Shown one piece after another: positions 16,396 through 24,386 of a stretch of DNA of 45,373 nt. The DNA lies in NCBI GenBank assembly GCA_031277035.1, contig JAISLY010000012.1, positions 1-45,373 of the forward strand, in the 5' to 3' direction. A program made the translations under genes and the position numbers. The notes under the pieces were generated by a model, which saw only the letters and a program-made list of their open reading frames with translations, made no database searches and had not been told where the DNA came from. This DNA is from Coriobacteriales bacterium (GTDB lineage Bacteria; Actinomycetota; Coriobacteriia; Coriobacteriales; UBA8131). The number at the start of each line of letters is the position of its first letter. The stretch's first letter is position 1.

Positions 16396-17226
16396 TCAGG
16401 TGCTCATGGTCGGATCACCTATGATACGCGCGGCGAGGGAGACCGCCTGTATGACGGCACGGTAATCCATGCGAGTCGGCCCAAAGACCGCGACGACGCC
16501 GGTGGGCGTTTGCGTGACCAGACGCTCGGCAACCAGGGAAAAGGGGGTCAGCGTACCCCCCGACACTCCCGGCGCTCCCGACACTCCCGGCGCTCCGGAT
16601 ACCCCCGACACTCCCGGCGCTCCGGGCAGTCCGGATTCTCCAATCCCGACAAGCACTCTGAAACGCGTTCCCTGCAGTGCGCGTTCAAGGAAGAACCCGA
16701 GAGGCGCCGTACGTTCGATAAGCTCCATGAGCGGCACGAGGGCCTGCGCGTCATGAAACTCTGGCTGGGCGAGCAGACGGGCAAGACCTCGTTGCTGCAC
16801 ACTGCGTACAGGGCGGGTGAGCCACAAAACCGCGAGCAGTCCGGTCGCCTCACTCAGCATCGTGAGCGCAGAATCGGTGCGCTCCTCAAGGTCGCCGACA
16901 GAGGTGCCTGTCTGATCAAAAGGTGCCAGGGGGGCCGTCAGAGGCCGCGGGGCGGCTCCCTTTAACGCGTGATAAGCCGGATGCGTGAGCATGAGCTCGT
17001 TGACGAAGATGCGAAAGCCGGAATTGGTCGGAACACGCCCGGCCGAAGTATGTGGTGCCGTTGCCAGGCCCTCGGCCTCAAGGCCCATCAGCTCGTTTCG
17101 GATAGTGGCCGAGGAGATGTCTGTCAGATACCTCTGTGCCAGACGACGCGAGGCGACAGGCGCGGCACTGAGGACATATTCGTCCACCAGGGCGTTTAAC
17201 ACCCGTTGACTTCGATCGCTCAGCAC
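16396..17226 (-). CDS. hrcA: Heat-inducible transcription repressor HrcA with a collagen-like insertion
   Basis: 276 aa; GTG start with AAGGGG 7 bp before it. HrcA represses chaperone operons by binding CIRCE elements. The N-terminal winged helix is clear (SQRVLNALVDEYVLSAAPVASRRLA, SSATIRNELMGLEAEGL, HTSAGRVPT). The C-terminal domain is shorter than the usual ~340 aa total and is interrupted by a collagen-like GlyXY run (GLPGAPGVSGVSGAPGVSGA). I find no CIRCE element (TTAGCACTC-N9-GAGTGCTAA) upstream of the gene, so the expected autoregulation is not visible. Confidence 0.9.
   Translation of the reverse strand: MLSDRSQRVLNALVDEYVLSAAPVASRRLAQRYLTDISSATIRNELMGLEAEGLATAPHTSAGRVPTNSGFRIFVNELMLTHPAYHALKGAAPRPLTAPLAPFDQTGTSVGDLEERTDSALTMLSEATGLLAVLWLTRPVRSVQQRGLARLLAQPEFHDAQALVPLMELIERTAPLGFFLERALQGTRFRVLVGIGESGLPGAPGVSGVSGAPGVSGAPGVSGGTLTPFSLVAERLVTQTPTGVVAVFGPTRMDYRAVIQAVSLAARIIGDPTMST
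16561..16623. repeat. 18-bp array inside hrcA encoding collagen-like repeats
   Basis: Units cgacactcccggcgctcc at 16561-16578, 16579-16596 and 16606-16623 are identical, separated once by a 9-bp half-unit. The frame is preserved; the minus strand encodes GAPGVS repeats in HrcA. Confidence 0.85.
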
Positions 17227-17517
17227 GTCTCAACCCCTTCTGTGCGCATACTGTCTTCTGTCTGCGGCCTTCCAGTGCGGCCTTCCAGCTGCGACCGTCA
17301 GCATCTGCGGGCTTCGCTCGCAGCATTTTTGCTTCATGCACAATCGCGTAAGGAAAACACCTAACCAGTCATGGTAGCATTTCGGCTCGCTCCGATTGAT
17401 GGCGCGTCTCAATCGTCAGCAAATTGTCATGCGTCTCTTCAATACGATCCCCCCCATACAATCTCCCCAATACGGTCCCCTGTTTGCCAAATGCGCCCTG
17501 CGCATCGGTGGGCCATT

Positions 17518-17526
17518 TGCTATAGT
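17518..17526 (+). promoter_or_regulatory. Candidate extended -10 promoter for fusA2
   Basis: TGCTATAGT fits an extended -10 (TGn-TATAGT). The matching -35 is poor (CTGCGC at 17 bp), as expected for extended -10 promoters. It lies about 190 bp before the translation start, giving a long leader that includes the 25-bp repeats. Confidence 0.4.
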
Positions 17527-17631
17527 GGTACCTGCACGTCCTGCCCGCGCGCCGCGCGGGAATCCCGATTGGAGAGACCGCGGGCACACGAGGTGCCCAA
17601 AGCGGGGTATCGACTGTCCGATCATAGGTGG

Positions 17632-17706
17632 GCGCCAGGCCTTCAGCAACAGGAAGGCGCCAGACGGTCCGCAACAGAAGGGCGCCAGGCGTCCGGTGAC
17701 AGGAGG
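17632..17706 (+). repeat. 25-bp tandem triplication ending in the fusA2 ribosome-binding site
   Basis: Three imperfect 25-bp units (17632-17656, 17657-17681, 17682-17706), each starting GCGCCAG and ending in a purine run: AGGAAG, AGAAGG, AGGAGG. The third is the actual Shine-Dalgarno, 8-9 bp before the TTG start. Two extra Shine-Dalgarno-like copies therefore stand upstream. Confidence 0.85.
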
Positions 17707-17715
17707 GAGAGCGCG

Positions 17716-19782
17716 TTGGCAGCTCCGAGCACAGAACAGATTCGCAACATCGTCCTTGTCGGTCAGGATGGAGCAGGCAAGACCTCTCTGGCCGAGGCCA
17801 TGCTTCATCTGTCCGGAAAGACCTCGCGACTGGGCACGACCCGCGACGGGAAGTCAAACCTCGACTACGACCCCGAGGAGATCAAGCGCCAGTTCACCAT
17901 CTCCACCTCCATCGCGCCGATTCCCTGGAAGGACTTCAAGGTCAACATACTCGACACCTCCGGCTCCGATGACTTTCTCGGCGACACCATCGCCGCGATG
18001 GAGGTCTGCGAGATGGCGCTGTTTGTCATCGACGCCGTTGCCGGGCCGCAGATAAACACAACGAAGCTGTGGCAGGAGGCGGGGCGCGAGCGCCTGTGCC
18101 GCGCCATCTTCATCAACCACATCGACCGTGAGCACGCCGATTTTGACGCGGCCTTCTCCACACTCGTCGCGCAATACGGCCAGCGCGTCGGCGCGGTTAC
18201 CATCCCCATCGGGGTGGACGCTGACTTCAAGGGTGTCATCGACATCATCCGCATGAAGGCTCGCTACCACGAGGGCGATAACGAGACCCTCGCCGAGATT
18301 CCCGCCGAATATGCCGAGCAGGCCCAGTCCGCTCGCGACAAGCTCTGCGACCTGGTCGCCGAGGCTGATGACGATTTGATGATGAAGTACCTGGACGGCG
18401 ATTCCCTGACCCAGGAGGAGCTCGAATCCCTCCTCGGCAAGGCTATCGCGCAGGAACTCTTCATTCCGGTCTTTGTCGGATCGACCCTTATCGAGCAGGG
18501 CATCGCCGGCCTTCTCGACGACGTCGTCACCTATTTTCCGGCCCCCGACGCGCATGGCCCCTTCCCCACGGCAGAGGGCGGTGAGGTGCATATCGATGAG
18601 AACGGCGAGCCGGCCTTCCTCGTCTTTAAGACCGTCTCTGATGCCTTTGTCGGACGCCTGAGCCTCGTGAAGATATTAAGCGGCGTGCTGACACCGGGCA
18701 CCGAACTGCTCCACGCCACCACCAAGAAGAAGGAGCGCCTGGCGCATATCTACCTGATGTGTGGCAAGGAGACCGAAGAGGTAAAAAGCGCCCGCGCCGG
18801 CGATATTGTCGTTATCCCCAAACTCACGGAGGCCCATACGGGCGACACCTTCTCCACCTCTGGCTCCATCCGCCTGGCGCCGCTGCCCTTCCCCAAGCCG
18901 CTGTACCCGGTTGCCATTGAGGCCGCGAACATCAAAGACGAGGATAAGCTCGGTGATTTTCTGGCAAAATACGCCGAAATCGATCCCTGCGTCACCCTGC
19001 ACCGCGACGAGCAGACGCACCAGACCATCCTCACCACGCTTGGAGAGGGCGCGGTGAACCTGATTCTTTCTCGCATGAAGGACCGCAACGGCATCGAGGC
19101 AAAGCTCCTTGAGGTCAAGGTGCCCTACCGAGAGACCATTCGCAGGAAAGCCGAGGCCCAGGGCCGTCACAAGAAGCAGACGGGCGGCGCCGGCCAGTTT
19201 GGCGATTGCTGGGTGCGCCTGGAACCCAACCCCGGCGGGGGCTACGAGTTTCTTGACGAGGTCGTGGGGGGCCGCATCCCCAAGGGCCTGATTCCGGCGG
19301 TGGACAAGGGCATCCGCGACGCGATGCTTGAGGGTTTTTTGACCGATGATCCCTTTGTCGACCTCAAGGCCGCTGTCTACGACGGCTCCTATCACCCTGT
19401 CGACTCAAACGAGATGGCCTTCAAACAGGCAGGGCGCCTGGCCTTTCGTAATGCGTGTGAGAAGGCCGAGGTCTATCTGCTTGAGCCCTATGCCAACCTC
19501 GCGGTAACCGTGACCGAGGAGTACGCCGGTACCATCATGGGCGACTTCTCGACCCGACGCGGCCGTGTTCTTGGCAGTGGTACCGACGAGACCGGACGCA
19601 CGGTCATCAGGGCACGCGTGCCCTACAAGGAGGTCGTCACCTACTCGCGCGACCTGCGCTCAATGACCCGCGGCATCGGCTCGTATACCATCGAGCTTGA
19701 GGGATACGAGGAAGTACCGGGCGATGTCTCCAAAAAGCTGGTTGCCGACTACCAGGCCCGTCGCGAAGAGATGAACAAGTAG
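17716..19782 (+). CDS. fusA2: Elongation factor G-like protein, EF-G2/FusA2 type
   Basis: 688 aa from TTG with AGGAGGG upstream; the longer open frame upstream is intergenic. The protein has the EF-G domain order: GTPase domain I, domain II around PAFLVFKTVSDAFVGRLSLVKILSG, domain III, domain IV (GRHKKQTGGAGQFGDCWVRLEP) and domain V ending GSYTIELEGYEEVP. The GTPase motifs are atypical. G1 is GQDGAGKT (16-23), G3 is DTSGS (normally DTPGH, so the catalytic His is absent) and G4 is NHID instead of NKxD. This matches the FusA2 paralogue found in many actinobacteria, whose role is not settled. The canonical fusA is probably elsewhere. Confidence 0.88.
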   Translation: MAAPSTEQIRNIVLVGQDGAGKTSLAEAMLHLSGKTSRLGTTRDGKSNLDYDPEEIKRQFTISTSIAPIPWKDFKVNILDTSGSDDFLGDTIAAMEVCEMALFVIDAVAGPQINTTKLWQEAGRERLCRAIFINHIDREHADFDAAFSTLVAQYGQRVGAVTIPIGVDADFKGVIDIIRMKARYHEGDNETLAEIPAEYAEQAQSARDKLCDLVAEADDDLMMKYLDGDSLTQEELESLLGKAIAQELFIPVFVGSTLIEQGIAGLLDDVVTYFPAPDAHGPFPTAEGGEVHIDENGEPAFLVFKTVSDAFVGRLSLVKILSGVLTPGTELLHATTKKKERLAHIYLMCGKETEEVKSARAGDIVVIPKLTEAHTGDTFSTSGSIRLAPLPFPKPLYPVAIEAANIKDEDKLGDFLAKYAEIDPCVTLHRDEQTHQTILTTLGEGAVNLILSRMKDRNGIEAKLLEVKVPYRETIRRKAEAQGRHKKQTGGAGQFGDCWVRLEPNPGGGYEFLDEVVGGRIPKGLIPAVDKGIRDAMLEGFLTDDPFVDLKAAVYDGSYHPVDSNEMAFKQAGRLAFRNACEKAEVYLLEPYANLAVTVTEEYAGTIMGDFSTRRGRVLGSGTDETGRTVIRARVPYKEVVTYSRDLRSMTRGIGSYTIELEGYEEVPGDVSKKLVADYQARREEMNK

Positions 19783-19828
19783 GGCGCCGCACAATCTTTG
19801 AATACGACACGGACAGACAGTATAGGCA

Positions 19829-20710
19829 ATGACTCCGCCCATCGATGAAGGCGTCCGTACGGCGCTCATCGCCTTTCAGAGGGCCGAGGCAAGTGACGCC
19901 GTCGTCTATCGCCGCATGGCCCGCCATGAGCGCCATGACCCGCACCGGGCCATATTCAACCGTATCGCCGAAGACGAACTGGCGCACTACGATGTCCTGA
20001 AGCGTTACACGGGCGTCGATGTGCCGCCCAGTCGTCTGAAGGTCTGCTGGTACACCCTGCTCCTCTATCTGCTTGGCTATACCTTCGTGCTTCGATTGAT
20101 GGAGAAAAGCGAGGATCGCACCGCAGCCGCCTATGGGGCGCGGGCAGCCGCCATCTCCGAAACCGAGATGATTATCGCACACGAACAGGAACACGAAAGT
20201 GCCCTCGCAGGGATACTCGACGAGGAGCGTCTGCATTATGTGGGATCTGTCGTCTTAGGACTCAGCGACGCTCTCGTGGAGTTGACCGGAGCCATCGCCG
20301 GCCTGACCTTTGCGCTCGCAAACGCGCGAATCGTCGCCCTGGCAGGCATCATCACCGGCATTGCGGCGACACTTTCGATGGCAGCGTCGAACTACCTCGC
20401 AAAGCGCGCCGAGGGGGATTCCCACGCCCTGAGGGCCTCGCTGTACACCGGCATGGCATATCTGGTGACGGTCGCCATTCTCGTCACGCCCTACCTGCTG
20501 GTGCCACCAGAGCACTACCAGCTGGCCTTCGTCATCATGCTGGGATCGGTGGTGGTGGTGATAGCGGCCTTTAACTACTATCTCTCGGTGGCCGAACGGG
20601 AGCCTTTTTTCAGCCGCTTTGGGCATATGACAGCAATCAGTCTCAGCGTCGCGGCCATCTCCTTTGTCATCGGTCTCGCCGCACGCGCCCTTCTGGGCGT
20701 CGATCTGTGA
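19829..20710 (+). CDS. Ferritin-like (rubrerythrin) / VIT1 fusion membrane protein (MbfA-like), probable iron or manganese exporter
   Basis: 293 aa in two parts. Residues ~1-135 form a ferritin-like di-iron domain with Glu/His pairs (FQRAEASDAVVYRRMARHE, AEDELAHYDVLKRY, HEQEHESALAGI). Residues ~140-293 form a VIT1/CCC1-type membrane domain (LGLSDALVELTGAIAGLTFAL, SMAASNYLAKRAEGD) with about five helices. Similar fusions (MbfA) export iron during oxidative or iron stress in bacteria. It follows fusA2 by 46 bp on the same strand, though its ribosome site (TAGG) is weak. The metal is inferred from family. Confidence 0.85.
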   Translation: MTPPIDEGVRTALIAFQRAEASDAVVYRRMARHERHDPHRAIFNRIAEDELAHYDVLKRYTGVDVPPSRLKVCWYTLLLYLLGYTFVLRLMEKSEDRTAAAYGARAAAISETEMIIAHEQEHESALAGILDEERLHYVGSVVLGLSDALVELTGAIAGLTFALANARIVALAGIITGIAATLSMAASNYLAKRAEGDSHALRASLYTGMAYLVTVAILVTPYLLVPPEHYQLAFVIMLGSVVVVIAAFNYYLSVAEREPFFSRFGHMTAISLSVAAISFVIGLAARALLGVDL

Positions 20711-20721
20711 GCTGGGCGGCC

Positions 20722-20766
20722 GGGGCTGGGGGTGGCTGTGTTGCGGGGGCGCGGGGGTTGCGGGGG
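20722..20766 (+). other. G-rich tract with quadruplex potential between convergent genes
   Basis: The 73-bp gap between the VIT gene and fixX has five runs of four or five G on the plus strand (20722-20725, 20728-20732, 20745-20749, 20753-20757, 20762-20766). Loops of 2, 12, 3 and 4 nt separate them. It could fold as a G-quadruplex and affect termination at this convergent junction. Seen as sequence only. Confidence 0.4.
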
Positions 20767-20783
20767 TGGCGCGAAAAGCTCAA

Positions 20784-21197
20784 TCAGCCAAAGCGATATT
20801 GGACGCCTTTGCTGGCGGCGGGGTAGCGCCATTGCTGAATGATTGTGTCGCCGCAGGCGATGCGGCAGCTTCCGCACTCCAGGCAGCCGGCGTAATCAAA
20901 GCTCGGCCTGCCCTCCTCGTTAAAGCGGTACAGAGCAGCCGGACAGAGCCGCACGAGTTTGGCAAACTCCTCATGTGCCGGGTCTGCGGCAAGGACGATA
21001 TGGGCCTGCTCCTCATCGACCTCGTAGCGGTCAATCGCGAGCCAGGCATCGACATTGACCGGCGACGGGCTAGCCTGCGGGGCGGCCTGCGGGCTAGCCT
21101 GCGGGGCGGCGGACACGGCGCAAGCGTCTCGCGGGGCGGCCTGCGGGGTGGCCTGCGGGTCTCCTTTTGAGTCCCCTTCGCGCAATGCGTCACTCAT
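20784..21197 (-). CDS. fixX: Ferredoxin-like protein FixX with a low-complexity N-terminal extension
   Basis: 137 aa. 4Fe-4S ferredoxin-like subunit of the FixABCX complex; cysteines in LCPAALY and CLECGSCRIAC ligate the cluster. Family members are ~95 aa. Here the extra N-terminal ~45 residues are an Ala/Pro/Gln repeat (ATPQAAP, ASPQAAPQASPSP) encoded by 12-bp repeats. ATG overlaps the fixC stop (ATGA). It would pass the low-potential electron from FixC to a downstream acceptor. Confidence 0.88.
   Translation of the reverse strand: MSDALREGDSKGDPQATPQAAPRDACAVSAAPQASPQAAPQASPSPVNVDAWLAIDRYEVDEEQAHIVLAADPAHEEFAKLVRLCPAALYRFNEEGRPSFDYAGCLECGSCRIACGDTIIQQWRYPAASKGVQYRFG
21073..21162. repeat. 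12-bp array in fixX
   Basis: Units gcctgcggggcg / gcctgcgggcta at 21073-21084, 21085-21096 and 21097-21108, a diverged middle, then 21139-21150 and 21151-21162. In-frame; encodes the PQA/PQAS repeats. Confidence 0.8.
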
Positions 21198-22573
21198 AAG
21201 GCCCTCATCCCCCTTCGCAGATCCTTCAACAGGTTCAAGGGGCCCGCCTCCCTGAGCAGCGGCCCAAGCGATTTGCTCAGCGGGAGGGCAGGCGTGCCAT
21301 CGACGGTAAAGAGACGCTCAAGTGCCTCGTTTGCAAGGGCGGGATAGGCAGAAAAGAGGCGGGGGGTCTGCTCAAGATAGTGAGGGGCCCGGCGAAACTG
21401 CCGCATGTCTTTGAGGACAAAGCTCTCCTCAAGTGCCTTTTGATAGCGTCGAAGCCCGTCACTGTGCACATCTCCTGCCTCCAGGGCCGCCACGGCAACA
21501 CGCCCGGCGCAACTGCCCGAGGCCAGGGCGTAGTCCATGCCGCGCACCTGATAGCCAAGGTTGAGACAGAGCATGGCCGCATCGCCGGCCAGAAGCACGC
21601 CGTCTTTTGCAAGCGGCGGCATCGCGTCAAAGCCGCCCTCCGGCACCAGATGCGCGGAGTACTCAAGCAGGGTGCCTCCCCTGAGAAGTGTCGCTATGGC
21701 CGGATGCTCCCGAAAGTCTTCAAGCATCTGAGAGACCGAGGTCTGCGCCTGCATCGCCTCCTGTATCGTGACGATAAGGCCAAGTGAGAGCGAGTTTTGG
21801 TTCGTGTAGAGAAAACCGCCGCCCACATGCCCCTTCGTCACGTCCCCGACAAAAAGCCAGGCTGCGCCCTCGCCCTCCTCACATTGAAACCGGTCACTGA
21901 TTGTGCGCTCGTCGAGTTCGATGACCTGCTTGAGGCCAAGTGCGAGTGTATGGGGAGCAGGACGGGCAGCGGCGGTCAGCTCTTCGCGCAGCAGCGAGTT
22001 CGCGCCATCGGCAAGCACGACAAGCTCGGCGGTAATCTCGTCTTCGCCCGCCCGTATGCCTCGGACTCTTCGCGAAGACGGCTGTGAAGACGCCTGCGAA
22101 GGCGACTGCGAAGAGGGTCGCGAGGAGGACTGCGAAGGCGGCTGCGAAGACGGTGCAGCTTCATCTGTTTCGTAGACAAGCCCTTCGACCGGAATGCCAT
22201 AGATGACCTCCGCGCCCGCATCCTCTGCCCTGCGTGCAAGCCACTGATCAAAAGGCGCCCGAAGCACCGTGTAGGAATCCCGCCTCGCCTCGCGCATCTT
22301 CTCGGAGGTGAAATCGAGGGTCGTGCTGGCGTCCGGTGTGATAAAGGAGATGCGCTCGTGGCTGATGCGCCGTTCAAGGGGAGCATCGCGCGCCTGATCG
22401 CCGAGAAGGGCTGTGAGCGCGTGGGTGTAGAGGCGACCGCCGGTCATATTCTTGGCACCGGCGTATTCGCCGCGTTCGACGATAAGCACGCTTCTGTTCG
22501 CTCGCGCAAGTTCCAGGGCCGCCGCAGAGCCGGCACAGCCTGCGCCGACGACAATCACCTCAAAATCGGCCAT
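21194..22573 (-). CDS. fixC: Electron-transfer flavoprotein-quinone oxidoreductase-like FixC
   Basis: 459 aa FAD-dependent oxidoreductase of the geranylgeranyl-reductase/FixC family. The FAD dinucleotide-binding start is VIVVGAGCAGSAAALELARA (about 5-24), with VVLADGAN and a GVLLAGDAAMLCLNLGYQVRGMDYAL block further on. In FixABCX complexes FixC takes electrons from FixAB and faces quinone or ferredoxin. An insertion of ~28 Ser/Pro/Gln/Arg residues near residue 145-170 (PSQSSSRPSSQSPSQ) is encoded by a 12-bp array. The flanking fold sequence is intact, so the insert probably forms a surface loop. Confidence 0.9.
   Translation of the reverse strand: MADFEVIVVGAGCAGSAAALELARANRSVLIVERGEYAGAKNMTGGRLYTHALTALLGDQARDAPLERRISHERISFITPDASTTLDFTSEKMREARRDSYTVLRAPFDQWLARRAEDAGAEVIYGIPVEGLVYETDEAAPSSQPPSQSSSRPSSQSPSQASSQPSSRRVRGIRAGEDEITAELVVLADGANSLLREELTAAARPAPHTLALGLKQVIELDERTISDRFQCEEGEGAAWLFVGDVTKGHVGGGFLYTNQNSLSLGLIVTIQEAMQAQTSVSQMLEDFREHPAIATLLRGGTLLEYSAHLVPEGGFDAMPPLAKDGVLLAGDAAMLCLNLGYQVRGMDYALASGSCAGRVAVAALEAGDVHSDGLRRYQKALEESFVLKDMRQFRRAPHYLEQTPRLFSAYPALANEALERLFTVDGTPALPLSKSLGPLLREAGPLNLLKDLRRGMRAL
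22070..22153. repeat. 12-bp array in fixC (seven units)
   Basis: Seven consecutive 12-bp units related to ctgcgaaggcgg (22070-22153). In-frame, encoding the SSQPSS-like insertion in FixC. Some similarity (ctgcg core) to the 12-bp units in adjacent fixX. Confidence 0.85.
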
Positions 22574-22576
22574 CGC

Positions 22577-23560
22577 TCAGCCCCGGTCCGTCGCACCCGA
22601 CGCAAGGGCCTCGCTCAGGGCCGGGAGCACCTCGCGCAGGTCACCGACGATGCCCAGGTCGCATTGGGCAAAAATCGGGGCGTCTCTGTCCCGGTTCACC
22701 GCGATGATTGCGCCTGCCCTGTTGATGCCAATCAGATGCTGCATCTGACCTGAGATGCCCGCCCCGATATAGACCCGGGGCCTGAGAGTCTTGCCGGAGA
22801 CGCCAAGGTACTGCTCATGCGTAAACCAGCCCTCGGTCTCGGCCAAAGGGCGGGTACAGGCCAGCCCCGCGCCGAGCTCATCGGCAAGGGCAGTTGCCAA
22901 CGCGAGGTCCTCGCGCGCGCGAAAACCGCGCCCGCAGCCGACGACAATCTCGCTTTGCGCAAGATCCGTGCCTGAGGATTCAATCGCGCGCTCTTCAACA
23001 ACGCGGGCGGTGCCGCGCCGCTCGGCGCGGGGCTCAACCCACCTCAGCTCAAGACACTCTGCCGCTCGAACCTCGGCGTCCAGCACAACGGGTTCCTGAG
23101 TCTCGGAAGCAAAAACGCCCGCACCGACGCAGAAGAATGCCACGGGGCCGCTGAGGGCAAGGCGCTGTTCGGCAAGGCCGCCAAAGTACAGGACGCCGGC
23201 CTCGTATGAACCAGCGCCTGTCGCGCGCAGATGCGTGACGTTGCAAAACAGCGAGGAGGCCTGACGGGCGGCCAGGCCACCCACAAGCACCTTGAGGGAG
23301 CGCGACGGCTCGACAAGGACGAGGCCGGCTTCCTCTCCCTCAGCAAAGGCAAGGATGCTCTCGAGGGCTGTCTCAAGCGGAGCGCCTTCAGGCAGGGCAA
23401 GGTGCGCGAGACGCTCAGCAGCAAGCGACGCCGCCCAATCGGGGGCGGAGGGGTTTTGGTCGATGACAACAAGCGTCGCAGATGAGGCGCCGAGCAGTCG
23501 TGCCCCGGCGAGGAGCTCAGCTGCCGTATCGGCCTGTCGCGCAAAAATCAGTGAGCGCAT
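22577..23560 (-). CDS. fixB: Electron transfer flavoprotein alpha subunit FixB
   Basis: 327 aa from ATG (MRSLIFARQ) with AGGAAGGGG 6 bp upstream; the in-frame extension upstream overlaps fixA and is not coding. The C-terminal FAD-binding domain is clear: VGCGRGFRAREDLALATALADELGA, YLGVSGKTLRPRVYIGAGISG, QMQHLIGINRAGAIIAVNRD and DAPIFAQCDLGIVGDL. With FixA it forms the bifurcating ETF heterodimer. Confidence 0.93.
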   Translation of the reverse strand: MRSLIFARQADTAAELLAGARLLGASSATLVVIDQNPSAPDWAASLAAERLAHLALPEGAPLETALESILAFAEGEEAGLVLVEPSRSLKVLVGGLAARQASSLFCNVTHLRATGAGSYEAGVLYFGGLAEQRLALSGPVAFFCVGAGVFASETQEPVVLDAEVRAAECLELRWVEPRAERRGTARVVEERAIESSGTDLAQSEIVVGCGRGFRAREDLALATALADELGAGLACTRPLAETEGWFTHEQYLGVSGKTLRPRVYIGAGISGQMQHLIGINRAGAIIAVNRDRDAPIFAQCDLGIVGDLREVLPALSEALASGATDRG

Positions 23561-23573
23561 GCAAAACCCCTTC

Positions 23574-24377
23574 CTATCCGATGAGCGCCGCGGCTTCGGC
23601 GCAAAAGACTCTGAGGCCCTCAGAAGAAGCTGCCTCATACATCCGGGCGGCCCGCTTTTGACGCGCGGGCGCCCGCGTCTCAATGAGCTCAAACCGCGTG
23701 GCTCCCCCGCTCTTTTCAATATCCGCAAGGTCAAGCGCAAGCTCGGCCGCCGTCAGGACGCTGACCGGCTTTTTGCCGGCCGCCAGTATCTCCTTCATGC
23801 CACAGATGCGCGGCGTGGCAATATCGGGCATGACCGAGACGACGAGCGGAAGTGTGCAGGCGAGTGTCTGCTCGCAGTCTTCAAGCTTCCGTTTGAGGGA
23901 AAGCCTGCCGTCCTGGGCGCCTGCCCACTCCCAGGCGACCACCGCGTCAAAGACCAGGGTGTCAAGCGCCGCGGCAAGCTGCACATCGACCTGCTGGGCA
24001 AAGCGGTCGGCCGAACCGTCTCCGCAGACGACGAGATCCCACGTGCCGCGCTTTGCAATCATGGCAGCGAGGGCCCGGGCGGTCTCGAAACTGCCCCAGT
24101 CGCGAGCCGCCTCATCGAGCAGCATGATGAGTTCGTCGGCGCCGCGCGCGAGGATATTCTTGCGCAGCTTGCTGTCATCTATCTCTGGCCCACCCACCGT
24201 AAGGACGGTAACGCGTGAACCCTCTTCGAGGGCCGCCAGCTGAACGGCCGCCTCCAGCGCGTTGAGGTCATACAGGCTCGCCACCTGATGCGCACGCGAG
24301 GTATCAAGGCTGCCGTCGGAGGCAAGGGCGATGTCCTGGTCATCGAGGACGACCTTCAGGGCGACGATAATCTCCAC
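23574..24377 (-). CDS. fixA: Electron transfer flavoprotein beta subunit FixA
   Basis: 267 aa; GTG start with a GGAG element. ETF-beta features: IIVALKVVLDDQDIAL, SLYDLNALEAAVQLA, ARGADELIMLLDEAA, WDLVVCGDGSADRFAQQVDVQLAAAL and a C-terminal RICGMKEILAAGKKPV. Binds the bifurcating FAD together with FixB. Lies 9 bp downstream of the acyl-CoA dehydrogenase gene. Confidence 0.93.
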   Translation of the reverse strand: MEIIVALKVVLDDQDIALASDGSLDTSRAHQVASLYDLNALEAAVQLAALEEGSRVTVLTVGGPEIDDSKLRKNILARGADELIMLLDEAARDWGSFETARALAAMIAKRGTWDLVVCGDGSADRFAQQVDVQLAAALDTLVFDAVVAWEWAGAQDGRLSLKRKLEDCEQTLACTLPLVVSVMPDIATPRICGMKEILAAGKKPVSVLTAAELALDLADIEKSGGATRFELIETRAPARQKRAARMYEAASSEGLRVFCAEAAALIG

Positions 24378-24386
24378 GGTGTGCTC

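Larger units (their letters stand above)
17227..17715. other. Divergent intergenic region hrcA / fusA2
   Basis: About 490 bp with no gene of its own. It contains an extended -10 promoter candidate (17518-17526) and a triplicated 25-bp unit directly before fusA2 (17632-17706). No CIRCE-type inverted repeat is visible near hrcA. Confidence 0.55.

Noticed and set aside
16250-17371. CIRCE element near hrcA or dnaJ
   Set aside because: I looked for TTAGCACTC and its complement on both strands and found none.
17371-17715. N-terminal extension of fusA2
   Set aside because: Reads through the promoter and 25-bp repeats, and is rich in Arg/Ser/Pro with no homology. The TTG at 17716 fits the EF-G N-terminus.
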